A stretch of DNA of 64,000 bases from Limnanthes douglasii subsp. nivea (taxonomy: Eukaryota; Streptophyta; Magnoliopsida; Brassicales; Limnanthaceae): assembly GCA_036936605.1 (NCBI GenBank), contig JAUPFV010000001.1, positions 209,791,138 through 209,855,137 on the forward strand. Direction: 5' to 3'. This document shows positions 1 through 11,690 of the stretch, in pieces; the first letter of the stretch is position 1, and each line of letters opens with the position of its first letter. The position numbers were made by a program, and so were the translations under genes. Under the pieces are notes generated by a model. That model worked only from the letters and a program-made list of their open reading frames with translations, had not been told where the DNA came from and searched no databases.

Positions 1-59
1 ATTCAGAAGTGACGAGCTTTTTCTGTTGAAAAGTCAAAGGCTATTTTTTCAGGAGGTGG

Positions 60-780
60 ATCGCCTCTCTAGGGTTGGACATATTAGGGAGGCACAGTAT
101 CCTTTATAGACTGCCAACCCGGTATTGGTAAAAACGAAGAACGAAAAGTGGAGAATGTGTGTTGACTTCACAAATTTGAATCAAGCATGCCCTAAAAATT
201 CATTCCATGCCTCTCAAACAGTTCAGGTGGTTGATTCTACTTTAAGGAATAAATTCTTTCTTTTATGGATTCTTATGCAGGGTATAATCAGATTCAAATG
301 GATCCAAGTAATCATGAAAGCACTACATTCATCACTGACCGATGACTACATTGTTATAGGGTCATGCCATTTGGGTTGAAGAATGCTGGAACACCATATT
401 AAAGGTTAGTGAATAAGACTTTTGCCTCATAAATCAGAAGAAATATGAAGGTGTACATTGATGAAATGCTGGTTAAGAGTTCCACAGATGATGAACACCT
501 TAAAGATTTAGAGGAGACTGTTTTAAATTTGAGAGCCATTCGTTTGAAGTTGAATCCAGAGAAATGTACTTTTGGTGTCCGATCAAGGAAATCCTTGGGA
601 TATATTATTAGTGAAAAATGAATAGAAGCAGATCCAGAACAATTGAAGGCTTTGGTTTCGATGACATCGCCTCAAACTATAAAGGAGGTGCAAGTTTTGA
701 CATGGCGGTTATCTCCTCTTAGTCGATTTATTTCAAGGTTTTCTGATAAATGTTTCCGTTTAATCCAAGTTTTGTGCATA
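60..780 (+). pseudogene. Element A reverse transcriptase domain (gypsy)
   Basis: RT of the pol polyprotein, which copies element RNA into cDNA. Recognisable blocks are 'ANPV' with 'KWRMCVDFTNLNQACPK' near 110-200, 'ESTTFITD' near 317-341, 'RVMPFGLKNAG' near 359-391 and 'KCTFGV' near 561-578. At the active site (453-464) the sequence reads YIDE, where gypsy RTs have Y-x-D-D, so the second catalytic Asp is replaced. Several stops and frame changes lie between the blocks. RNase H follows directly, as expected for gypsy pol. Confidence 0.8.
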
Positions 781-849
781 ACCAAAGAATTAGAATGAAC
801 ACCAAGTGTGAAGAAGGGTTTCAAGATTAAAGAGCTATTGCTGTCACCA

Positions 850-1260
850 TAGATTTTATCCATGCCTCGAAATGGAGAGAAACTATTTTTGTATATAGCA
901 GTTTCTGATTTTGTTGTAAGTGTTGTTTTAATATGCAAAGACAATGGAATTTCAAATCCAGTTTATTATGTTAGTAAAATTTTGTTGTCATCGGAGAAAA
1001 GGTATTTGAAACTTGAAAAATTGGCTTTGGCGTTAGTGGTGGCTGCTAGAAAAATGTGCCCTTATTTTCAAGCGCACGCCATTGTGGTTTGAACTTCTTT
1101 CCAATTAAAGAATGTGTTACAACGACCAGACATTTCTGGTAGAATGACCAAATGGTCAGTAGAATTGGGAGATTTTGACATCATTTTTGCTCCTCGAACA
1201 ACTATTAAAGCTTAAGCTTTAGCTGCTTTTCTGGTCGAATTTTATTCAAGCATATCAGTT
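850..1260 (+). pseudogene. Element A RNase H domain
   Basis: First RNase H region of gypsy pol, which removes RNA from the RNA:DNA hybrid. Visible blocks are 'PVYYVSKIL', 'EKRYLKLEKLALALV' and, after a stop at 1090, 'DFDIIFAPRTTIKA' near 1170-1212, the usual end of this domain in Tat elements. The stop and a second one near 1213 show that it is not translated as a unit. Confidence 0.75.
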
Positions 1261-1289
1261 GAGAAGACAAATAAAAAGACCTTGCCATA

Positions 1290-1665
1290 AACTTTGATAT
1301 GGATAGTTCGAACATATGGTGGGTCTTGTATATTAGGGTACAGTGCATGATTTCAATTAGTTGCTTCTTCTGGGGAGACAATGTATCAAACCATTCGATT
1401 TGGTGTTTGTGCATCGAATAATAAATCTGAATATGAGGTTGCGTTGGCTGGTTTAAGACTTGCTAATATCTGTGAAGCAACAACAGTTTGTTTGGAAACA
1501 GATTTACAATTAGTGGCAAATCATATGGCAGGTGTTTCCGAGGCTAAGAAGGATCATTTAATTTTGTATATGCGAGAACTTCAAAATTTGGCTCTTCGGT
1601 TTGATAAAGTGATTATAGATCATATTAATCGAGGGATAATACAATTGATGATTCTTTGGCAATAA
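1290..1665 (+). pseudogene. Element A second, archaeal-type RNase H (aRNH)
   Basis: A 94-codon open stretch (1381-1665) holds 'FGVCASNNKSEYEVALAGL', then 'LETDLQLVANHMAG' and 'DHINR'. This is the layout of the additional RNase H that plant Tat-type elements acquired: the SNN-x-x-EYE motif, then a D in 'TDLQLV'. The N-terminal strand with the first acidic residue is degraded. A second RNase H lying between the first RNase H and integrase separates Tat elements from Athila and from chromoviruses. Confidence 0.75.
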
Positions 1666-1789
1666 TTTCTTTTACAAAAGAATATCATCAGATATTGTTA
1701 CTGGAGAGTCCCTCGATTTTGACACGGTGATAGCAATGTAAATATGTTAAGGAAGTATTTTTCACTCCAAACATAAATTGAGGTGATTG

Positions 1790-3020
1790 GAGGTATGATA
1801 TTCTTAATTTTTTACGAAGAGGTATGTTACCTCAAGATCCACATCTAGCTAAAATATTAAAATATAAATCCTATGGTTATGTTGTATTGGATGGAGTGTT
1901 ATACAAGAAATATTTTAGTAGACAATTGCTACGTTGTTTGGGAAAACAAGAATCTCAAGAAATCTTATTTGAGTTGCATGATAGTGAGGGTTCAACCCAC
2001 TGTAGTTTCAAGTATTTGACACGATGGGTTTTGTTAGCAGGGTATTATTAGCCTTCAATTATGAATGATGATAAAGTTCTAGTTCGAGGCTGTGATACTT
2101 GTCAGCGCTTTTCCAATTCTATTCACAAACCAGCGGTACCATTTATGTCTATTTCCAAAGCTATCCATTTTGACAGATGGGGAATATACTTGGTAGGACC
2201 ATTGCCTATGGCTTCAGGACGACGTTAAATGATCATTGTGGCAATGGATTACTTTTTGAAGTGTGCTAAGGCTGAACCATTGTTTGGCACAAAAGCTAGT
2301 GTTATTAAGTTCAATATGAATAATATTTGCTGTCGCTTTGAAGTGCCTCAGAAAATTACCACAGATAATGGTCCTCAATTCAACAGCAGATAAATGACTT
2401 CTTTTTGCGCTTTGAGGGAAATAACACAATGTTTTTCTACGTCTTTTCACCCCCAAGAAAATGGTGAAGTAGAAGTCACCAATAGATCTATTTTGGAGGG
2501 TTTGAAGAAGAATTAACATGTGTTGCTGGAAAGTGGCCTAACTATTTGTAAGAGGTGTTGTGGGCTTATCATACAACTCCTAGAGAGGCTAGTTAAGAAA
2601 CACATTTTTCCTTGGTGTATAGTATGGATGATGTTAGTCCTGCAGAGTTTACTTTACCTTGTTAGAAAGTATTTCAATATTCTGAATAGTTAAATGAAGA
2701 GGCAAAAGGAACCAAACTAGACTTGATCGAGGAAAAAATAGTTAGAGCTCATTTGAATATGACTAATTATCAGACTTTGAGGAGGATTCGATATAATTCG
2801 AAGGTGAGAAGAAGATATTTTACAGCAGGTGACAAAGTCTTAAGGAAAGTATTCCTCTATACAAAGGATAAACGATTTGGAAAAATGGCCCCACATTAGG
2901 AGGGTCCTTATATAATGATGAAGATAATAAAATCGGGTACGTATCGCCTTTTTGATGAGCTAGGGATGATGCATCAACATCCTTGGAATGTAGAACGCCT
3001 GAAGCTATATTGGGAATGAT
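1790..3020 (+). pseudogene. Element A integrase
   Basis: Integrase inserts element cDNA into the genome. The zinc-binding N-terminal region lies at 1824-2051 ('LAKILKYKSYGYVVLDGVLY', then 'ELHDSEGSTH'). The catalytic core follows: 'DRWGIYLVGPLP' near 2170-2206 has Tyr where the first catalytic Asp normally stands, 'TDNGPQF' near 2354 keeps the second Asp, and 'ENGEVEVTNRS' near 2457-2490 keeps Glu. The C-terminal part ends with 'GTYRLFDELGMMHQHPWN' near 2936-2990 and a stop at 3017. Several stops interrupt it. Confidence 0.8.
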
Positions 3021-3055
3021 GTTCTTGTTTTGAATAATTTTTGAATAATTGACAA

Positions 3056-3167
3056 CTCTTGTTTTAAACGCATTACTCATATTCGAGGTGATACGTTCTT
3101 TAAATGCACTAATTTTATTGGATGTGTTAACGTTCTTTAAACACATCAATTATATTCGAAGTGTTAT
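3056..3167 (+). repeat. Three degenerate 37-bp tandem units behind pol of element A
   Basis: Units begin near 3056, at 3093 and at 3130. The best-conserved piece is 'ACGTTCTTTAAA' at the start of units two and three, followed by a variable part that ends 'GTGTTA'. Further 'attcgagg' remnants follow to about 3220. The array sits between the integrase end and the end of the opposite-strand gene, the same relative position as the arrays in elements B and C. Confidence 0.6.
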
Positions 3168-3339
3168 TTAACAAATTACAAATTTATTGTTGACATATGT
3201 GGGAATTCGAGGTAATAATAACTTGTTAATAAAATCAAAAATATTTATGATAAGGCAAATGAATGTGAAAAGAGAAATGGTATTCGTTCATTGAAGGTTA
3301 AAATACGATCTTACAAAAACAAGTCACCAAAAAACATAA

Positions 3340-6204
3340 GATGACTTTGTAACTTGGATAAAAAGGAGGAAACACCAATTGGTTTTCATCGGAGTTCTCT
3401 TTGGAAGAATCTCCTTGTTCAGTAGCATTTTCGTCTGACTCTGTCTCTTCAGATGAATCAATGGGGATAGGATCGAGAGTCTCACTGGCACGGTCATCTA
3501 AGAGGATTAATTCTCAGAAGCTTGACAAGTTTACCTTTGGGAACATTTCATGAATTTCACGCAGCAAATTAATTGTTTGATACTCCTCGACATATTTTAT
3601 TGTAGCTAGTGTGTCTTTTCCACACTCAGTTTTGGCAGCTTCCGCACCAACTTCTTTTTCTTATTCAAGTGCCTTCTTGAGGGCAGCTATATCATTTGTT
3701 AGCTTCTTTTTTTCTTCCTCACTCTTATTTAAAGATTCTTGAAGAGTCGAATATTTTTTATACTCCTCGGATAATTCCCTAGCATGTTTGGCTTCAAGAT
3801 CATCTATCACAACTTGATGAGAAGTCTTGAGTTCTTTAATTTGTTGATCATGGACAGAGCGTAAATGATATTTGAGCTGGATGGCTTCGTGAATATATTA
3901 CGATCTGTCAACTTGGAATATTTTAAACTGATCCTTGATTTGTTGGCCAAATATTTCTCTCAATTGTTTCTCTGCAAACAACATCATTTTTATATCGAAC
4001 CATCTCTTTACCCATGTTTTTTAAATAACTTCGAGCCGAATTTACTTTTGTGCATAATGATTTTGCTACTTCAAGGTTGGAAAAAGGTTGCAGTACAAGG
4101 AAAATCTCTTTAGATGGCTCTTAAACATGGATGGACCTCTGTTCATTGAAAGGCATGAGAGCAGATATGGAAGACAAGGAATTATCTGAATTCACTATTT
4201 CATGCAAAAGAGAAGCAGTAAACTGATGGTCAATTTTTCGAAACTGTTCCTTGATTTTTTGAACTTTTGGATCCACATATATGTAGAGAGCTTGAAGCTC
4301 CTCTTCATTAATGACATCATCAGGAAGTAGATGGTCATTTCCTCGGTGGTCTTCCGCTGCTAATTCTCTTTAATTGTGTTTAAATGTAATTCTTCCTCGA
4401 TGATATTTTATTACAGTTTCTTCAGCCTCGGTAGGAGGAACTTCAAAGACATTTTCTTGAGAGTTATTCTCTACCCTTTTAGCTGGTGAATTTTTCAAAG
4501 TGTTATTTTTCTTTGGGGTGGTAGTCTTCTTTCTTTTCGAGGAAGGTTACCTCAACTCATTCTTCTATTTTTGTGAGGCTAACTTCAGTTTCTTTTCTTT
4601 TGGTCTTACTCTCTTTTTTCTTTTGTGGCTTCGGTTTCATTGAAGGTCTAGCACCAGATGTAGTAGCTCCTTTTTTATATTTGCCCTTTATTTTTTTTGT
4701 GGGGGGGGGTGGCTTTCAAATTTATTTTGTACATAAAAAATAACCTTATTATCAGGTGTTCACAGTCTCTTGAAATCCTCCGCAAATGACTATTGATAAT
4801 ATTTATGGGTTAGAAAGCTGAATGGAACCCATTGCCCCATTCATTCTCTTCCCAGGTGGCCAGTTGAGCAAAAACATCTTTCGTATCATTTTTGCGACTA
4901 TTGTACCTCTTCAAAATTTCTGAATGAAGTAGAAATGTATGTGAACTTTTTTATTTAAGCTGTAAAAAATAATAAGACAAATTCTAAATTTATGTTTATA
5001 GAATTTGTCAGCTTCGAGCAGGTCGTCGATTATTTTGAAGTCATCAATAAGTGTTAGATAATATAAGGGCAACACCGGTCCCTTCAAAAGTCCAATCATG
5101 GCGAGGAAGTCATTGATGGAGAGAGGGGTTTGGCTTAGTCTATAAGCCATAATTTCTGACAGGAGTGCGAACGAAAAATTCGGTGTTGCTTGTGTAGGGC
5201 AGAGGTTCAACATTTTGAAGTACTCCACTATCATTGGATCTAGTGGGACCCGAATTGATGATCTCAGGATAGACCACCAATTCATCTGCTCCACAATCTA
5301 GTGAAGTATCCCTTTCATTTGGAAGTTAAAATGAAATGTTGTTTGCCATTCCCCTTTGTTTCTTCAAGCGACTAACATGAGCTTCGATATAATATATGTA
5401 TGGTACAATTTTTAGTACCATGACATATTCGGGGATTAGTGGTTTCAAGTTTACAATGATCGAGGCATCAACGCCCTCAGGAATTATAACTTGAGCTTTA
5501 TTTTTATTTCTAATTGATGAGTCCAGATTCTGTCACCACCTCGGACAGGGTCAATTCGGACAATGTCCACCTAACCGGACAGGGGCAGTTCGGACACCAT
5601 CATCCATTGAACTATTCGAACAGAACTAAAGTACTTAAAACCTAATCACTTTTTGACTAAGCTGCCTGTTCCCCTACTTAGAACTAATGGGTCCTTAAAC
5701 TTGACCCAATCCATTAAACACGACCCGAAAGCCCATGTGGCCCAAACATAAGGGTATAAATACCCAACCACCAACATTAAATGAGGGTAATGAGAATAAA
5801 ATACAACCAGGCTGCTTAATTCTCCCTCTACATTCTATCCAAGTATTAAATACTCACAAAACTCCACAAAACTCTAAACAGAAATTACAAACTTACCCTC
5901 AGATGAAAATAAACCACACCACTAATGCTTCTTGTTTTGAGGCATTATCTTGTGTGTCAGATGCAACATCACTTCCCTTGGCCTTAACATTTGACTGAGT
6001 TGCTTCAGAATCATTTTCTTCCTCAGACACTTCGTTTATTAGCCGAGGAGTATTTGAGATTGAGACGCAGTTTTCCTCTTGGGTATTCGAGGGAGTTTGT
6101 TGAGACTCTATGATGGTGTCAACAATCTCCCTCAGGGGAAGAGATGATGGTGTAGGGTTATTGGTGATGTTTTGGGAAGAATTGTCAGCCTCGACGTCTC
6201 CCAA
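3340..6204 (-). pseudogene. Antisense ORF of element A (Tat-type, function unknown)
   Basis: Degenerate gene opposite to pol. From its N-terminus: a Ser/Asn/Glu-rich segment (101 codons, 6204-5899), an interruption (5521-5900), 'VIIPEGVDASIIVNLKPL' near 5495-5440, a block (5294-4911) with 'PLDPMIVEYFKMLNLCPTQA' in the style of the 'putative gypsy-type transposon' family, then Lys/Glu-rich stretches (about 4700-3520) and an acidic tail to about 3340 behind an in-frame TGA (3514-3516). Antisense ORFs between pol and the 3' LTR are known in Tat-type elements; their role is not established. The block is clearly related to the equivalent gene of element B. Confidence 0.6.
5521..5900. other. Intron or small insertion inside the antisense ORF
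   Basis: This 380-bp piece has a different composition from its surroundings: repeated 'cggaca' motifs near 5543-5612 and 'GGTATAAATACC' near 5753. On the minus strand the upstream coding block ends at 'GGGTAAGTTTG', a good splice donor, and possible acceptors lie near 5530-5510. It could be an intron. The TATA-like box and the start 'TGTCACCACC' at 5531 would also fit an inserted LTR fragment. A convincing target-site duplication was not found. Confidence 0.35.
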
Positions 6205-6820
6205 TAAATGTATTTTTTAACCAAAAAAACTATGGGAAAAATGGCCTTTTGGTTGGATCCGAGAAGTTACTTTGCGCGATGTTCGAGAAGGATTAGAATT
6301 GATAGGTGATGTAAAATCTTGTGGACTTCTTTGATTAGATGAAATTTATGTTATTTTACGGTTCTTCTGAGGATGCATATAATTTCGAGGCGTTGAATAT
6401 AAAGAGTTTCGAGGCGTTGATTGTAAATAATTTGTTGAAATTATAGGGTGTATGAGCTTGGAAACTCAGGAGAGCCTTCATGAGGGTTGAAATTACCATA
6501 AAATATGGTTTGAGTAGAGAACTGAAGAGAGTTGTCAATTACACCTGTCGTATTGTATTCAACAACCCTTTAACTAATACACAAGAAGTCGTAAGCCCCA
6601 AAAATTGGTTTTTAGTAGCTTGAGATCTTCTCATAAACTAAGATGAAGAAAGATCTTCAAATTAGTTCATAAAATTTGAAGGTTGGCTGGGAAATATGAG
6701 TTTTTCGGCGAAGGTAGCAAAAAAATGAGTTTTCAGGAAAATGTTGCTAAGAATTCTCTTAAGGGAAATTTGCTTTCTCTCACTAGTAGTTATTTGTAAA
6801 ACAAAAATAAGAGGTGTAGG

Positions 6821-6833
6821 AAATATTTATAGA
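6821..6833 (-). promoter_or_regulatory. TATA box candidate for the antisense ORF
   Basis: The minus strand reads TCTATAAATATTT, preceded by a CT-rich run (6833-6855) and followed by a leader-like region without long ORFs down to about 6540. The position upstream of the Ser-rich N-terminal block suggests the antisense gene has its own promoter next to the 3' LTR. This is inferred from the motif and position only. Confidence 0.4.
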
Positions 6834-6931
6834 AAAAAAGAAAGAGAGAGAATAGTCAGAGAAGTAGAAGACGTGGTGATGAATATTCGGTAGAAAGAGG
6901 GAATTTCAAGCGATTACTTGTGAAGAAGAGG

Positions 6932-7747
6932 TGACACCTGTTAGCTGTCAGACCTATTGACAAGCCTAGCGGGTCGTCGCACGCGTTTTAGACCATTACA
7001 AACGTTTTTTAATGTTATGAGAAAGCCACATTATGATTCTATATGTAAATATTCAAAGCGCAATCGAAGTTTCTAGATATTTTCTAGGTAAACATGTATA
7101 CGAGTTCGTTCGAGGAAGATAATTATATGGCTTGATATTTTTGAGTCAGTTGATAAATGTTTAAGTCAAAATTAGGATAGTTTCTTATTCGAAGACAACA
7201 TAAGCTATCAAGATAAATTTTAGCAAGAAGAGGAGAAGTTCTAATTCGAAGCACATTCAGTTTTGGCAAAGAACAATTTTTACTTAGCAAGACGTCCGGT
7301 GATTACTAGTTCTTATTCATTGTCTTTCGTAAGAAATATATGGGCTACTAATAATGATATAAAATATTGAGGGCTTAAATGTAATACACCAAAGCCATGT
7401 ATGGTGAATTGTATAGTTAATAGATAATATTTGGACTGATTGTAAATACAGAGGGCTATAATGCAATTATACCCTTTGTGTAACCGAATTAGTTGTACAA
7501 GTCAATATGCTTAAGACGGACGCTACTTTCATTAGTTCAAGACTTACTTTTACTTTCACTTTCTCTCTCTAATCAGACTTAATATTTCTCTATCACAAAT
7601 CTATATATACACTTAACACTTCCAATGTACTAGAATTCGTGATCTCCAGTCGTTATAATGAGTGTATAATCATATATTTATCTATTCTGACATAATAAAT
7701 ATGTAAAATTTAGCTTAATATTATATCTTATTTCCGTATACGTTGCA
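6932..7747 (+). repeat. Probable 3' LTR of element A
   Basis: A purine tract 'TGAAGAAGAGG' (6921-6931) is followed by TGACACCTG, a usual PPT/LTR-start layout. The region contains a TATA-like 'CTATATATACAC' near 7601, a CT-rich leader near 7555-7590 and a candidate end 'CGTTGCA' at 7741-7747. No second LTR is in the window, so both ends are estimates. Confidence 0.4.
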
Positions 7748-9860
7748 CCGTATATATTTTGAAACTCAAAAGAAGTTATGGTATCCGATTAAGAAATGGT
7801 TTTATTTATTTATTTTAATTATTCAAATGTTCGAATTAGGAGGCACACTCTTTATATTTTAGAGCAACACCAAAGAAGATCTTATGCCTAGATCAGGATT
7901 AGTGTAATATACTAGCTCAAAATATGCTGAAATACTGGATTCTTCCCAAATAATGTTCTTTTGCTTGACCCATCTAATGCACGATCCATCAACCTAATCT
8001 GTATTGTTACAAAAATAATAGTTATACAACCAACTTAGATTAAAATCACGGAAACATAATCATATTGTAGTTATATGAGGTTTCTTATATCTTTTAAATT
8101 AGGTTTCACAAATATTATCATAGACTATATTATTAGTATGTTGCCTTGCAAAATAAAAATAATTAGTATCCCATGTTAAAATTCACCAAAATCTATATAG
8201 TACAACATAAAAACAACAAATGAATCAATAAAAAAACCAATAAATCAATAGGTAAAATGACCAAAATTGTTTCACTGGATCTTTTGCAAAATAAGGAATT
8301 CCAGTAGCCAACTATATAGCAAAATACTTATGTTCTTCGCTAAGGTATCATTTTGCAAGTCTGTGCAAGTTTACGTTTTGCAGATTGTAGTTTGACACAT
8401 CTTACAACTTATCCACTGCAAGTTTTATAAATCATTAATATAAGGTTTCATATATTTTTTAAAATATGTTCCGCATATGTTGTCATAGAGTATAACATTA
8501 ACAGGCTAGGTTCGAGTACGATAATAGTAAACATCTTAGGTTAATTGCTTACCAAAATTTACCTACCACAACATAAAACAATAAATAAATCAAGAAAAAA
8601 CCAATAGATTAGTTATTCAAATGACAAAAAACAATTCACCATGGCTTTGAAAAAATAGTGAATTCCATGTATGAAATTCTCTAGGGTAGTTTGTTGAAAT
8701 AGTATATGAAATTCGTCAAGAAGAAATATTTTTATAATCAAGATCACCATAGTCTGGTGAAATACGTGCACAAATTCACCATGATCCTGGGTATTCTTAA
8801 AACGTGGTATACATTTGTCGTGGCCCAAAACATGTGTTATCTAGGTTTGTCAGTTTAAATAAACTATATTTTACAACTACAATACACGATGTCTCGCGAG
8901 ACATGTGTTACTTGAGTTTTGTAATTCAAATATGTTATGTTCACAGCTAAACAACATTATGTTTGCAAACGAATTTATACCATGTGTAATCTTGATAAAC
9001 CTTCTTTTGCAAAATATTCCTATCAATTGACTTGTGAACACATGCCTATTTTTTGACATGTCCATATTGGACACTCGCAGTCGTGGTGCGCCTTTTGGGT
9101 TTTTTTCCAAGCAAAATTTTTATAAATATTGAAAAAAATAGGTGACTTCACAGAGTAATTTCAAATTCTTTTAGCAAAATCCTACAAAAAAAATTCAAAA
9201 GACATACCACGACTGCCAATGTCCAGCTAGCCATTTATAGGTTAAAAACCTATTTCTATTTATGTTTACTTTGGTTTCATAATATTGGTGTGTATGTTTG
9301 TTTTCTTAACATTATGTTGATTCAATTAGTACTGTTTTATTATTTTTATTATTTTTTTTGTCAATTATATGATCGATCTAAATTTTTTGAGACCACGTAG
9401 GGAATTTTGATTGGTCAAATAAGAATTTGATATATTTAGATCAAATGAGTGACTTTTTAAACCAAACTATTATAACTAAATAAAATAAAATTCTGTTAGA
9501 TAAAAACCTAATTGGGTTTTGTCTTAAAATTACAGAACCACTTAGAAGATATATAAAACATTTCGTTGTTTGTGCGCCAAATTTAAAGTTCGTTATTGTT
9601 CATATTGTTTTTTCTATAATCTAAAAGAGCTCATATAGCTTGTATCTATAGAGGCAAATTAACTTTTCAAAACTTGGGACACATAATAACATTATTCCCG
9701 GGTACTCTTCAAGCTGATAAACATTGAGATTTGATGATTTAAATAATCTATATTTTTCTCAAACAAACAGATAATTATTTGAGAGAAGCTCATGTAACAT
9801 CCATTTATTTAAAGAATTAGTCTTAATTCTTATTTATCTTTATATTATTTTGACATCATT
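7748..9860. other. AT-rich DNA without a recognised gene
   Basis: Stops occur in all frames and the short ORFs here (for example 8613-8828 and 8877-9110, minus) show no recognisable motif. The only structure seen is the long duplication annotated separately at 8056-8650. Confidence 0.6.
8056..8650 (+). repeat. Degenerate tandem duplication, period about 365 bp
   Basis: The stretch from about 8056 to 8300 is repeated from about 8420 to 8650. Matching anchors are 'ggtttc' at 8079 and 8444, 'ccaaaat' at 8186 and 8552, and 'acaacataaaa' with 'aaccaata' a little further on. The offset is steady at 365-366 bp. The copies have diverged strongly. It may be a remnant of a satellite or an old local duplication. 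Confidence 0.5.
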
Positions 9861-10099
9861 TTTTTTTCTAGTAATTGATTCATTTCTCCTTTCTTGGGCT
9901 TCTTAATCTTCTTTCGAGTACGTCAAAGCCAACTTCCAACATATGAACCTGCCAATTCAACTCCCAATATATTAAAAATAAGGTAATACCCACGGCTTAT
10001 TGTTAGTACCATAAAAACATTGATATCAGTTAAGTATGATTTATTATGATTACAATCCTAACATCAAGAACATATTATGGAGAGCCAGATAGACCCTCA

Positions 10100-11690
10100 T
10101 TCATCTAGCCTTATGTATCATAGACCTAAGCTTTCTAAATGGGTAAATCTGATTATAATTAAAGTTCACTCTCATTTTATATTTCTTGATCCATTTCGAA
10201 ATCCAGTCTGTTGCTTTGTTTTCGTCTATGAAAATACGAGTAATAGTCATAATTGAAGTAATTAGTTTTCGAAAGTAGTCTAGGAGAAGAACAAAGAACC
10301 AATGAGCTCCACCTATCATTTCGATTAAAATTTGGAGAATCAGTTCAACTTTCTAGACTGTTGATGTTTAGATTCTTACAAATCAACAAACAATCAAGAA
10401 ATGCCCTACTCTATACAAATGGCCTCTTTTGACAAATGGCCTCTTTTCAATAACTTCTTTATAATCATTAGACAAATGGCCTCTTTTGAATAAGCTAGCA
10501 TGATCCAAATCATTCATAATATGCTTAATATGACTGATTATATAACAAATTCTAACCTTATAATTATCATATTTAGCTTTATTTCTAGCTCTCCATAAAG
10601 CCCAACATATGATACGAGAAACTATAGTTCTTAGATGAGCTTTCTTGTTAGTAGATAAAAATTATGATCTAATTACATGAATAATAATGATGTGTGTGTC
10701 TAGAATGATTTTGAATAATCCAGCGAAATAAGACCACACTTCCCAAACAATATTGCAAGATACAAACTGATGCTTTAAAGTTTACAAGTCTTCACAGAAC
10801 TGGTACTTTGAAACCAAGGTAAAATTCCTCTATTGAAGTATATAATCCAGTGATATCCAACTTTTTAGTTACCTCCATAGTAATATCGAGAATTTCATAA
10901 AAGTAATATTACTTTAGTTTTTCTTGTATAAGTTGGACTTATTTCCTTTATTCCTTAACTTATTCCAGATCTCCTTATAATTAAAGACACCATATTTAGA
11001 TGGATTCCACTTGATATCGTCATCCATATTCTCTTTGATGGAAATGTTTTGGATATTAAAGATATCAAAAGATAACGCTGATCCTTTTAGCTTGCCAATA
11101 TTCCAACCCTCTCTATTCCAGAAGGTGTTGACCTTTTCTTTTAGGTACCATCTGTTATCCTTCTTTTATAATACCTTGATGAAAGGATGAGGATTTCACC
11201 ACCTACATAGCCAAAAATCTACCTCTCTTTTGCCGATCTTTCAATATATAAATTCCTCATATATTTCCTTTATATTTATCAGCCTTTTCCAAGTACTTGA
11301 ATGATGTTTTTCATATTAGACTTAAAGAGGATGTAGATCCTTGTTGTATATATTGAACACATACCTTGACCATATAGTTTTTTGTTCTCTAAATCTATAC
11401 CAGAGTTTGTAAGAGAATGTATACTGAAGGTCTTGATTTTTTCTTAAGTTTAGACCATCTTCCTCATAGGGTTTACATATGTGACTCCATATAGTCCAAT
11501 AAATTGTGCTTGAATCCTATTTAGATCCATATACACAACCTATCTGTTATCTATATTAATGTTTTAGGAAGAAGGAAACACTAAATCCAGCAGAGAGACG
11601 AAAACATTAGAATATACTAGATAAGAATCAAATACCTCCAAATGATAGCTGCTTTCCTTCCCACTCCGATATTTTTCACCTCATCTTGAT
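10100..11690 (-). pseudogene. LINE C-terminal region with reverse-transcriptase zinc-binding part
   Basis: Visible blocks are 'VNTFWNREGWNIGKL' near 11,135-11,090, 'WNPSKYGVFNYKEIWNKLR' near 11,010-10,950, a degraded zinc-knuckle with 'YQFCEDL' near 10,800 and 'ICWALWRARNKAKYDN' near 10,605-10,560. Plant L1 ORF2 proteins end in this order. Stops separate the blocks. The 15-bp motif 'caaatggcctctttt' occurs three times at 10,416-10,487, a small local repeat near its end. Confidence 0.65.

Larger units (their letters stand above)
1..7747 (+). mobile_element. Tat-type Ty3/gypsy retrotransposon A, 5' part outside window
   Basis: A degenerate gypsy element that enters the window inside its pol gene. 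In order it shows RT, RNase H, a second RNase H of the archaeal type, integrase, a short tandem repeat, an opposite-strand gene and a probable 3' LTR. The double RNase H and the antisense ORF between pol and the 3' LTR are known features of the plant Tat/Retand group, which gives the classification. Every pol domain contains stops or frameshifts, so the copy is dead. The right boundary is uncertain because the 5' LTR is not available for comparison. Confidence 0.75.
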
